Part shown: piece after piece, positions 8,369 through 16,408 of the stretch | How positions within the stretch are numbered: position 1 is the stretch's first letter | Layout of the letters: every line of letters starts with the position of its first letter | Assembly (NCBI GenBank): GCA_963771905.1 | Contig: CAVYVI010000015.1 | Coordinates: 282,470-346,469 of the forward strand | Reading direction: 5' to 3' | Length of the DNA stretch: 64,000 nucleotides | Source: Palsa-147 sp963771905 | Lineage (GTDB): Bacteria > Acidobacteriota > Terriglobia > Acidiferrales > UBA7541 | Program-made: the position numbers and the translations under genes | Notes under the pieces: generated by a model | Seen by the model: only the letters and a program-made list of their open reading frames with translations | Databases searched by the model: none | What the model was told of the DNA's origin: nothing

Positions 8369-10402
8369 GTGTATCAGCCCATCGTAAACCGCATCCGCGA
8401 GGCCATCGCCGCGCACATCCTGAAAGCCTATGGCCTCGACGTGAAAATTTCCACCGAACTCCCGCCGCGACTCGAAATGGGCGAGGCTGCCACGCCTGTC
8501 TGCTTTGAGCTCGCCAAGAAGTTAAAGAAAGCTCCGCGCGCGCTGGCGCAGGAAATTGTCGCGAGCATCGGCCCGATCGCGGGCGTTTCGCGGATTGAAG
8601 TGGCGGGTGGTGGATATTTGAACGTGTTCCTCGATCGGGGAGCATTCGTAGCCGGAGTCTCGCAACACGCTGGACGTGAGCATCGATCCGCGGCGGCGGG
8701 TTCACCGAAGACGATTGTCGAGCACACGTCGATCAATCCCAATAAGGCCGCGCATATCGGGCATCTGCGCAACGCGGTTCTGGGAGACACGTTTGTTCGA
8801 ATCCTGCGCTACGCGGGTCAGCGCGTCGAGGTGCAGAACTATATCGACAACACGGGGGTGCAGGTCGCCGACGTCGTCCTGGGATTCCTGCATCTCGAGC
8901 GCAAGTCACTCGACGACGTCCGCGCTCTTGCCGCGCAACCGAAATTCGATTACCTCTGCTGGGATCTATACACGCGTGTCACACACTTTCTCGCCGAAGA
9001 CAAGAAGCATCTCGAGCTGCGCGGCGAAACGCTGAAGAAGATCGAGGAAGGCGAAAGCATTGAAGCCGAGATGGGCGAGTCGATCGCGACGGCGATTGTC
9101 CGCTGCCATCTCCACACGATGGATCGCCTTGGCATCGATTACGATTTGCTTCCGCGCGAGAGCGAAATCCTGCACCTGAAATTCTGGGATGCCGCGTTCG
9201 TCATGTTGAAAGATCGCGGCGCGATCCGCTACGTCACTTCCGGGAAGAACGCCGGCTGCTGGGTGATGCCGCTGGCGCAGGGCGATGGCGCGAAACCACC
9301 CGTGCCAGCCTCCGATGCAGCGGCGGACGCGGAGGAGCCGGAAGATCCCGATGCGGACTCGAAAATCATCGTTCGCTCGAATGGAACGGTGACGTACGTT
9401 GCCAAGGATATCGCGTATCACCTCTGGAAGTTCGGCCTTCTCGGCCGCGACTTTCACTATCGCCCTTTCTATCGCCATCCCGATGGCCACGAAGTCTGGA
9501 TGACATCCATGACCGCTGACGTGATCGCCGCGCCGGAATTCGGCAAAGCCTCGCGCGTCTTTAACGTCATCGACACGCGCCAGGCCTATCCCCAGCAGGT
9601 CGTCGCCATGGGCCTGCGCGCGGCAGGCTACGCGATTCAAGCGGACAATCTGGCGCATCTCGCGTACGACGTTGTCGCTTTAACGCCGCGATGCGCGGAG
9701 CAACTCGGCTACGAAATCGCCCCCGAAGACGCGAAGAAACCGTACGTCGACATCAGCGGCAGAAAAGGACAGGGCGTCAAGGCGGACGATCTGCTCGACA
9801 AGCTCATCGCCGCGACGCGCGCGGAAGTGAATCAGCGCCATCCGGAGACATCCGGGCCGCAGCGGGAAGAAAACGCGCGGCGCGTCGCCATCGGCGCGCT
9901 GCGCTATTTTCTGCTGAAGTACACGCGCACAACGATTATCGCCTTCGATTTTCGGGACGCGTTGAGTTTCGAGGGTGACACGGGACCGTATTGCCTCTAC
10001 GCGATTGTTCGCGCGCGCAGCATTTGGAAAAAAGAAGCGGAGATATCAGCCGACTGGAAGGTTCTCGCAGGCGATGCGGCGAAGCTGATGGAGTTCAGCG
10101 GCGGCGACGCTGCGAAATTTCTCGCCGCGCCCGATGGGAACGATCTTTGGGATGTGGTGCTGAAGGCGGGCTCGCTCGGCACCGCGGTCGAGGCTTCCAT
10201 CAACGCGCAGGAGCCGGCATTTCTCGCCAAGTACGCGTTCCAGCTCGCGCAGGCGTTCAACCTCTTCTATCACAAGCACCATATTCTTTCGGAAGAAGAC
10301 CCGCGCAAGAAAGCGTTTCTGCTGCTCCTCACTTTGCTTGTCGAAAGGCAGTTAGTCGAAGCCCTGCGGCTCCTAGGGATCGAAGCTCCGGAGGAAATGT
10401 AA
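8369..10402 (+). CDS. argS: Arginyl-tRNA synthetase
   Basis: Class I synthetase charging tRNA-Arg; 677 residues. It has the N-terminal Add1-like domain (about 1-105), the HIGH motif in NPNKAAHIGHLRNA, a Rossmann core, SGRKGQGVKADDL in place of a canonical KMSKS (normal for many ArgRS) and a C-terminal DALR anticodon-binding domain (GPYCLYAIVRARSI onwards). The start is GTG at 8369 with AGGGGA five bases upstream. The segment near residues 310-330 (Pro/Ala/Asp/Glu-rich) is an insert before the catalytic strand KIIVRSNGTVTYVAKDIAYH. Confidence 0.97.
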   Translation: MYQPIVNRIREAIAAHILKAYGLDVKISTELPPRLEMGEAATPVCFELAKKLKKAPRALAQEIVASIGPIAGVSRIEVAGGGYLNVFLDRGAFVAGVSQHAGREHRSAAAGSPKTIVEHTSINPNKAAHIGHLRNAVLGDTFVRILRYAGQRVEVQNYIDNTGVQVADVVLGFLHLERKSLDDVRALAAQPKFDYLCWDLYTRVTHFLAEDKKHLELRGETLKKIEEGESIEAEMGESIATAIVRCHLHTMDRLGIDYDLLPRESEILHLKFWDAAFVMLKDRGAIRYVTSGKNAGCWVMPLAQGDGAKPPVPASDAAADAEEPEDPDADSKIIVRSNGTVTYVAKDIAYHLWKFGLLGRDFHYRPFYRHPDGHEVWMTSMTADVIAAPEFGKASRVFNVIDTRQAYPQQVVAMGLRAAGYAIQADNLAHLAYDVVALTPRCAEQLGYEIAPEDAKKPYVDISGRKGQGVKADDLLDKLIAATRAEVNQRHPETSGPQREENARRVAIGALRYFLLKYTRTTIIAFDFRDALSFEGDTGPYCLYAIVRARSIWKKEAEISADWKVLAGDAAKLMEFSGGDAAKFLAAPDGNDLWDVVLKAGSLGTAVEASINAQEPAFLAKYAFQLAQAFNLFYHKHHILSEEDPRKKAFLLLLTLLVERQLVEALRLLGIEAPEEM

Positions 10403-10429
10403 GCAGAAATACAGGAGACGCCGCGAGCG

Positions 10430-10458
10430 TCCCCGGCCTGGCAGCCGCACGCCGGGGA
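10430..10458. terminator. Stem-loop between convergent argS and pepA
   Basis: Perfect 8-bp stem TCCCCGGC/GCCGGGGA with a 13-base loop, placed between the ends of two convergent genes. There is no T tract on either strand, so it is at best a weak or factor-assisted bidirectional terminator. Confidence 0.4.
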
Positions 10459-10503
10459 GCAGCCGCGCGTTTCCGCGTGGAATGAAGGCTTTCGGCTCGC
10501 GGC

Positions 10504-11994
10504 TTACGACAACTTCATCGCGAAATCGACGAGCGTGCGAACGGCGACGCCCGTTGGCCCTTTCGCCGACCACGGTTTATTGTCGTCGAGCCATGCGGTT
10601 CCCGCTATGTCGAGGTGAATCCACGGCGTGTCTTCCGCGAATTCCTTGATAAACCATGCCGCGGTTATCGCACCGCCGCCTTTTCCACTGCCCGTGTTGC
10701 GAATATCTGCGATGTTGCTCTTGATCATTTCCTCGTAGTCGTCGTCGATCGGCATCGGCCACATTTTTTCACCCGCGGCCTGCGCGCTCTCGAGGAACCG
10801 GTCGAGATATGCGCGCGGCGTACCGAATGCGCCGACGTGCACCCCCGCCAGCGCGACGACAATCGCGCCTGTCAGTGTCGCGGCATCGACCAAATGCGTC
10901 GCGCCGAGTTTCTTCGCGTATGCGATCCCGTCGGCCAGTATCAACCGTCCCTCCGCGTCGGTGTTGATGATCTCGATCGTCTTCCCCGACATGGCTACCT
11001 GCACGTCGCCGGGCTTCTGCGCCCGTCCGCCCGGCATGTTTTCTGTGGCGGGCACGACGGCGATGACTTTAATGGCCGGCTTGAGTTTGGCGAGCGCGCG
11101 CATCACGCCGATCATCGTGGCGCCGCCGCCCATGTCGTATTTCATTTTTTCCATGCCGTCAGCCGGCTTGATGGAAATGCCGCCCGTGTCGAACGTAACG
11201 GCTTTGCCCACGAGCGCGAGTACGGGCGCGCCCGCCACCAAAGACGGAGGCGTATAGGTGATGACGATCACGCGCGGCGGCTCGACGCTTCCCTGTGCGA
11301 CGCCCAGCAGCGCACCCATTTTCAGCTCCGAGATTTTCCTCTCTTCGAGTATCTCGACGCCCAGCCCCGCTTCCCGGGCCATCGCTTCGGCGCGTTCGGC
11401 CAGGATCCGCGGCGTCAGCTTGTTCGAGGGCTCATTGATCAGCGCGCGCGAAAAATTCTGCGATTCGCCAAGGAGCGTGCCTTTCTCGAGAGCGCTTTCA
11501 AGTTCGTTTGACGCACCCCCAAATCCTGCGAGGCCCACCGTTTCGATGTTCTTATTATTGTCTTTCTTGCTGCGGTACGTATCCGACTCGAAATCCGCGA
11601 TGAGCAATCCTTCCGCAACCGCTTGCAAGGCCGCCGGGCCGTTCTCTTTTTCTCGCGCGAGAAACACGAATTTCTTCACGCCGCGCGATTTCAGATAGCG
11701 CAGCGCCGCGCCTGCCAGTCTCCTCAAATCGGCAAGCGAGAATTTGTCGGGCTTTCCCGCTCCGATGAGGAGCAGCTTCTGCGCCGCAACGCCCGGCGGA
11801 TAATGGAGCAGCACCATCTCGAACGCCTTGCCCGTCAGTTCCCCGCTTTTCGCGAGGGGCGCGATCTTGCCGTCCGTGGCCCGATCGATCTCGGCAACCG
11901 TGCCGTCGATGCGATCGTCCTGATCGAATACGTAGGTGGCAATCGCCTCGGTGGAAATCGATGCAAACGGCTGTGACTCAATTTGAATGTCCAT
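10504..11994 (-). CDS. pepA: Leucyl aminopeptidase (M17)
   Basis: Cytosolic di-metal aminopeptidase removing N-terminal residues from peptides; 496 residues, the usual length. The signature NTDAEGRLILADGI carries metal ligands, and VGKAVTFDTGGISIKPADGMEKMKYDMGG, around residues 260-290, supplies the Lys and Asp ligands. The N-terminal third is the M17 N-domain. GGGAG lies two bases before the ATG. It follows smpB after nine bases and is likely co-transcribed with it. Confidence 0.96.
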   Translation of the reverse strand: MDIQIESQPFASISTEAIATYVFDQDDRIDGTVAEIDRATDGKIAPLAKSGELTGKAFEMVLLHYPPGVAAQKLLLIGAGKPDKFSLADLRRLAGAALRYLKSRGVKKFVFLAREKENGPAALQAVAEGLLIADFESDTYRSKKDNNKNIETVGLAGFGGASNELESALEKGTLLGESQNFSRALINEPSNKLTPRILAERAEAMAREAGLGVEILEERKISELKMGALLGVAQGSVEPPRVIVITYTPPSLVAGAPVLALVGKAVTFDTGGISIKPADGMEKMKYDMGGGATMIGVMRALAKLKPAIKVIAVVPATENMPGGRAQKPGDVQVAMSGKTIEIINTDAEGRLILADGIAYAKKLGATHLVDAATLTGAIVVALAGVHVGAFGTPRAYLDRFLESAQAAGEKMWPMPIDDDYEEMIKSNIADIRNTGSGKGGGAITAAWFIKEFAEDTPWIHLDIAGTAWLDDNKPWSAKGPTGVAVRTLVDFAMKLS

Positions 11995-12003
11995 AGCTCC
12001 CTT

Positions 12004-12489
12004 TCATCGCCGGCGAGAGCGAGCAATCGCTTCGCGGGCTTCTCGTTCGTCTTCCTGTTCTCGCTCCGCCTGTCGGCGGTCGTGAAACTTCTTGCCTTGC
12101 GCGAGGGCGAGCTCGCATTTCGCGCGCCCATCGCGGAAATAAATCTTGAGGGGCACCAGCGTCAGCCCCTTCTGATGAATCCTCACTGCCAATCGTTCCA
12201 TTTCCCGGCGGTGCAGCAATAGCTTCCGCGGCCGAATCGGATCGTGATTCCACGGACCGCCCGGCCGGTATTCGGGAATATGTACGTTGACGAGCCAGAA
12301 TTCGCCGCGTTTGAATTCGGCGTAAGCATCGCGGAGCGTCGCTTTCCCCTCCCGCAGCGTCTTCACCTCCGTGCCCACCAACACGATGCCCGCTTCGCAT
12401 TTGTCCAGCAGGATGTAGTTGTAGGAGGCCGCGCGATTCTGCGCGACAACCTTGACCCCCGGTGCATCCTTCTTTCCCTCGTTTTTCAC
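12004..12489 (-). CDS. smpB: SsrA-binding protein SmpB
   Basis: Binds tmRNA and brings it to stalled ribosomes for trans-translation. The 161-residue protein shows the family pattern VVAQNRAASYNYILLDKCEAG, GTEVKTLREGK and the C-terminal GLTLVPLKIYF...KCELALAQGKK with a basic tail. The start is GTG at 12489 with no visible Shine-Dalgarno sequence. A TATGAT box at 12503-12498 on the same strand would put transcription almost at the start codon, so translation may be leaderless. The tmRNA gene itself is not in this window. Confidence 0.95.
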   Translation of the reverse strand: MKNEGKKDAPGVKVVAQNRAASYNYILLDKCEAGIVLVGTEVKTLREGKATLRDAYAEFKRGEFWLVNVHIPEYRPGGPWNHDPIRPRKLLLHRREMERLAVRIHQKGLTLVPLKIYFRDGRAKCELALAQGKKFHDRRQAEREQEDEREAREAIARSRRR

Positions 12490-12497
12490 AGTCGGCT

Positions 12498-12527
12498 ATC
12501 ATAGCCGCCGCCCATGACACCCCGCAA
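12498..12527 (-). promoter_or_regulatory. Possible promoter of smpB-pepA
   Basis: On the minus strand a -10-like TATGAT (12503-12498) is preceded by a -35-like TTGCGG at 18 bases spacing. The -35 match is weak. If used, the transcript would begin within a few bases of the smpB GTG. Confidence 0.35.
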
Positions 12528-12753
12528 GCCGGGTGCCAGTGCCGATTGCCATACAGTGTTCCAGCACGAAACACTGAATTTAGGCTCAACATCGCCCTGG
12601 TGGCTCAATTGCTCCTTCGAAATCGCTCCCTTCATGCGCTATTCCTGGAAACCTTTGGGCAACTCTCGGCAACAGCAGGCTTCCTTGCCGCATCCTACCG
12701 TGAATGTTAGACTCGGAGGCGTTTTGCTGACGGACTTTCCGCGGAGGTATTCG

Positions 12754-15009
12754 TTGCGTCGTCTCTTGTACATGTCTGCGCTGGGCTGCGTGTCCGTCCT
12801 CTTAGTGGGGTGCCCCAAAAGCAACGGCAATTCAGACTTCCACGCCGGGAAAAAGGCCGAGCAAATCCAAGACTACGACACCGCCCTGGTAGACTTCCAG
12901 CGCGCCCTTCGCTCCGATCCAACGAACATCGAGTACAAAGTCAACGTCGTCCACCTTAAATTTTTGGACGGACAGTCCCATTTTGACCAGGGCCAAAAAG
13001 CCCTGACGAAGGGTGATCTCCAGGCAGCCCTTGGAGAATTCCAGAAGGCCGCCGCGATCGATCCCTCCAACGAGGCGGCGCAGCAGGAAATCCAGAGGAC
13101 GATGGAAATGTTGGCGGCGAAGTCCGAGGCTGAAGCGCCCAAGGTACTGCCTTCGCCCGAAGATTCCGAAGTGATCGATGGCCCGCCGGAGTTGAAGCCG
13201 CTCTCGCGCGAACCGATCAATTTGAAGATGACCAATGACTCCAAGATCGTCTTCGAAACCATCGGCAAGTTGGCCGGCTTGAGCGTTATTTTCGACCCAG
13301 ACTTCAGTGCGCGCCGCATCACCATTGACCTGCCGAATGTCACGTTGGAACAAGCGCTGGACGCCGTTTCGCTCGAGAGCAAGGCATTCTGGAAGCCGAT
13401 GACCAGCAATATCATTTTCATCGCTCCCGACCAGCCGCAAAAGCGCAAGGACTACGAAGACGAAGTCGTCAAAACGTTTTACCTCAGCAACACGCTCCAG
13501 CCGCAGGACATCACCGAAATCGTAACCGGCCTCCGCCAATTGCTCGATTTTAAGCGCATCCAGCAAGTGAACGCGCAAAACGCCATCGTCGTTCGGGATA
13601 CGCCTGACAAGATCCTGCTGGCCAGCAAAATTATCCGCGACATTGACAAGGCCAAGCCGGAAGTCCTGCTGCATGTCCAGGTGGTCGAAGCACAGCTCGA
13701 GCGCATCCGCGATCTCGGAATTTTGCCTGGGCAGAGCGCCGTCGCCGCATTCACTCCGCGCTCGTCATTTCAGCCCAGCAGCAGCACCAGCTCGACTACG
13801 TCGTCAACCACAAGCACGACGACGTCAGCGTCCACCAGCACGACGCAGGTCACTCTCAACAATCTAAAGCATCTCGGTACAGCCGATTACAGCATCACGC
13901 TTCCCGGCGCTGCCGTGAACGCGATTCTCACCGACACGGCGACGCGCACGATTCAGGATCCCGAGGTGCGCATCACCGACGGCGAACAGGCTAAGCTGCG
14001 AATTGGCGAACGCGTCCCAATCGCCACCGGCAGCTTTCAGGCCGGCGTCGGCGTGGCCACGACGGCCGTGAGTCCTCTGGTGAATACCCAGTTTCAATAC
14101 CTCGACGTCGGTGTAAATCTCGACATCACACCGCGCGTCCACCCCGACGGCGACATCAGCCTGAAGATGACCGTGGACGTCTCCCAGGTGATCGGCACGG
14201 ACAACATCGGCGGAATTTCGCAGCCCGTCATCGGACAGCGCAAGATCGAACATGAAGTTCGGTTGAAGGACGGAGAAGCGAACATCCTCGGCGGCTTGAT
14301 ACAGCGGAACGAATCGAAAACGCTGAACGGGTGGCCGGGTGTCGCGAAGATTCCCTTCCTCAAATACTTTTTCTCCGACAATCGCACCGACATCACCGAC
14401 GACGAAGTTCTGATTATTCTGACGCCGCACATTATCCGGCTGCCCTCAATCGACGCTGACAACCTCAAGGCATTCGCCGCCGGAACGGATACGAACGTGC
14501 GCGTCTATCGCGATGCATTGAGCTCGGTTGCGCCGGAGAAGGCCGCGGCCCCAGCGGCTGCCGCGCCAGCGGCGTCCACGCCGGGCCAGGCGGCCGCGTC
14601 GCAGTTGAAGTTTGAGCCCTCGACGCTGGCCTTGAAAGCGGGTGATACGATGACCGTCGGACTTTCTGTAATCGGCGCCCAGGATCTTTTCTCCATTCCG
14701 CTGATGCTCCAGTACAACCCCGCGGTCATCCAGGTGGAAGAAGTCCGCGACGGCGGATTCCTCTCTGGCGGCACGCAAGGTATTGCCATCGTCCAGCGCG
14801 TGGATCAGGAGCATGGTCAGGTGATTGTTTCCGCAACGCGACAGCCGAATACACCGGGCGTGAACGGCACCGGAACGCTTCTCGGTTTCGTGATCCGCGC
14901 GGTCGCCGCGGGCAGTTCCCCGCTTCAAATTGTTCAGGTCAACGCGAAGAATTCGCAGCAGCAGGTGATACCGATGGTTTCAAGCGAAGCGGTCGTACAG
15001 GTGCATTAG
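12754..15009 (+). CDS. Secretin lipoprotein with TPR and C-terminal cohesin-like domain (GspD/PilQ family)
   Basis: Outer-membrane secretin subunit of a type II secretion or type IV pilus system. I chose the TTG at 12754, in frame with a longer open frame, because GGAGG lies seven bases upstream and the product then begins with a clean lipoprotein signal ending LLVGC. Regions in order: TPR-like repeats (about 30-110), secretin N-domains (about 170-340), a Ser/Thr-rich low-complexity loop (about 355-370), the secretin barrel (to about 570, with VGVNLDITPRV and GGLIQRNESK), an Ala/Pro linker and a cohesin-like domain (about 620-751). Two pseudopilin genes follow. No ATPase or inner-membrane gene lies nearby. 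Cohesin-tailed secretins are seen in acidobacteria; the cargo is unknown. Confidence 0.88.
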   Translation: MRRLLYMSALGCVSVLLVGCPKSNGNSDFHAGKKAEQIQDYDTALVDFQRALRSDPTNIEYKVNVVHLKFLDGQSHFDQGQKALTKGDLQAALGEFQKAAAIDPSNEAAQQEIQRTMEMLAAKSEAEAPKVLPSPEDSEVIDGPPELKPLSREPINLKMTNDSKIVFETIGKLAGLSVIFDPDFSARRITIDLPNVTLEQALDAVSLESKAFWKPMTSNIIFIAPDQPQKRKDYEDEVVKTFYLSNTLQPQDITEIVTGLRQLLDFKRIQQVNAQNAIVVRDTPDKILLASKIIRDIDKAKPEVLLHVQVVEAQLERIRDLGILPGQSAVAAFTPRSSFQPSSSTSSTTSSTTSTTTSASTSTTQVTLNNLKHLGTADYSITLPGAAVNAILTDTATRTIQDPEVRITDGEQAKLRIGERVPIATGSFQAGVGVATTAVSPLVNTQFQYLDVGVNLDITPRVHPDGDISLKMTVDVSQVIGTDNIGGISQPVIGQRKIEHEVRLKDGEANILGGLIQRNESKTLNGWPGVAKIPFLKYFFSDNRTDITDDEVLIILTPHIIRLPSIDADNLKAFAAGTDTNVRVYRDALSSVAPEKAAAPAAAAPAASTPGQAAASQLKFEPSTLALKAGDTMTVGLSVIGAQDLFSIPLMLQYNPAVIQVEEVRDGGFLSGGTQGIAIVQRVDQEHGQVIVSATRQPNTPGVNGTGTLLGFVIRAVAAGSSPLQIVQVNAKNSQQQVIPMVSSEAVVQVH

Positions 15010-15012
15010 GAA

Positions 15013-15528
15013 ATGGACGGAGCGTCACATTCCGAGACTCAAATAATCTCGTCGCGGCGGGATCGCCGAGTTCATTCGACGGCGTCGGGCATGACGTTGA
15101 TGGAGCTGGTCGTCTCTTGCGCGATCCTGGTGATTCTTTCGACCGCGGCGATGCCCGTGACGCGCTTTATCTACCAGCGTCAGCGAGAAGCTGAGCTGCG
15201 TTACGACCTCCGTACAATGCGCGACGCCATCGATCGTTACAAGGATTACGCGGACAAGCAGATGATCCAAGTTAAGGCCGGCACCGAAGGTTATCCGCCT
15301 GATCTCGATACGCTCGTCAAAGGCGTCCAGCTTGCCGGTGCGCCCGACAAGCGCATCCGATTTCTGAGGAAGGTTCCTATCGATCCGTTCACCGGAAAGC
15401 AGGATTGGGGCATGCGCTCGGTGCAAGACGAGGCGGATTCCAATAGTTTTGGCGGTCAGGACGTGTTCGACGTGTACTCGAAATCGAGTGGCACGGCTCT
15501 GGACGGCACGAAGTATTCGGATTGGTAG
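15013..15528 (+). CDS. Type II secretion pseudopilin (GspG-like)
   Basis: Pseudopilin of 171 residues. The prepilin peptidase site is at GMTLMELVVSCAILVIL (about residues 27-43), followed by the hydrophobic helix and a long amphipathic helix. The C-terminal half has the GspG-like pattern KVPIDPFTGKQDWGMRS and a Ca-loop-like FDVYSKSSGTALDGT. It begins three bases after the secretin stop. The leader peptide (26 residues) is long and basic. Function is in the secretion machine encoded with the upstream secretin. Confidence 0.9.
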   Translation: MDGASHSETQIISSRRDRRVHSTASGMTLMELVVSCAILVILSTAAMPVTRFIYQRQREAELRYDLRTMRDAIDRYKDYADKQMIQVKAGTEGYPPDLDTLVKGVQLAGAPDKRIRFLRKVPIDPFTGKQDWGMRSVQDEADSNSFGGQDVFDVYSKSSGTALDGTKYSDW

Positions 15529-15538
15529 TCCGGTAAAC

Positions 15539-15970
15539 ATGCTAAGCGGATTCCATCGGCGTCTTCACGGCCAGCGCTCGGAGAGCGGCGAGCGCGGCTT
15601 CACCATCATTGAATTGATGATCGTCATTACCATCATCATGATATTGATGGCCATCGCTGCGGGAAGATATCAGGCATCGATCGTCCGCGCTCGCGAAGCG
15701 GCTCTGCATCAGGATCTCTTCATCATGCGCCAGGCCATTCAGCAGTACACCCTCGACAAAGATCAGGCGCCCAGCAGTTTGCAAGACCTGATCGACGCGA
15801 AGTATCTCGGCGCGATTCCCGTCGACCCGATCACCCGCGCGCCCGATTGGAGCACCGATCCGACCGACGCTCTCCTCAGCCCCGATCAACTCGCCGGGGG
15901 GATTGGCGATGTGCATTCGCGTTCAGGCGAAGTTTCTCCGTTCGAACAAACTCCTTATAGCACGTGGTGA
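15539..15970 (+). CDS. Second type II secretion pseudopilin
   Basis: A 143-residue pseudopilin with processing site RGFTIIELMIVITIIMILMA near residue 20 and a C-terminal segment IPVDPITRAPDW that again matches GspG-like proteins. The open frame extends 30 codons upstream into the previous gene; the ATG at 15539, ten bases after that gene's stop, gives a normal leader. It ends the secretin-pseudopilin group. The two pseudopilins are probably paralogues. Confidence 0.88.
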   Translation: MLSGFHRRLHGQRSESGERGFTIIELMIVITIIMILMAIAAGRYQASIVRAREAALHQDLFIMRQAIQQYTLDKDQAPSSLQDLIDAKYLGAIPVDPITRAPDWSTDPTDALLSPDQLAGGIGDVHSRSGEVSPFEQTPYSTW

Positions 15971-16408
15971 GCGCGACCGTTCCGGTTGGCCGGGCAGCCT
16001 CTTTCAATGTACACCCCCGCCGCAATTCACACGCTTCCAGGACACCGATCCGAACCCAGCAAGTACGCAATACGGTGATTTATCGTTAACGACCTCCTCG
16101 GCAACATACTTGGAGGTCTTCTTCGGCGAACTGGCGCGCGCGCCTGGGTAACAAATCCGCGCCGCCTATCCCGCGGACGTTATCAGAGCCATCCCTAGAC
16201 TCCCACGAACGCACTGAAGAGCAAACCTCTCCCAAGGACGAGCAACGTAGGAAAAGCAAATCGCATGCCCTGTCCGCGTCCTGAGTAATTTCTTTACAAA
16301 ATTTTCTTCCTATGTTAAATCCAACGGCAATAAGGACTTGTTGTCGAGTCCTAATTATAACGACTTGAGAATCTGGCAACAGATCGAGTCGTGGGGCTGG
16401 GGGAAAAT
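15971..16408. other. Intergenic region before the large TonB receptor
   Basis: About 440 bases without a supported gene. A TTTACA (16293-16298) and TTAAAT (16315-16320) pair at 16 bases spacing is a possible promoter for the downstream receptor, with a leader of about 80 bases. Nothing else stands out. Confidence 0.4.
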
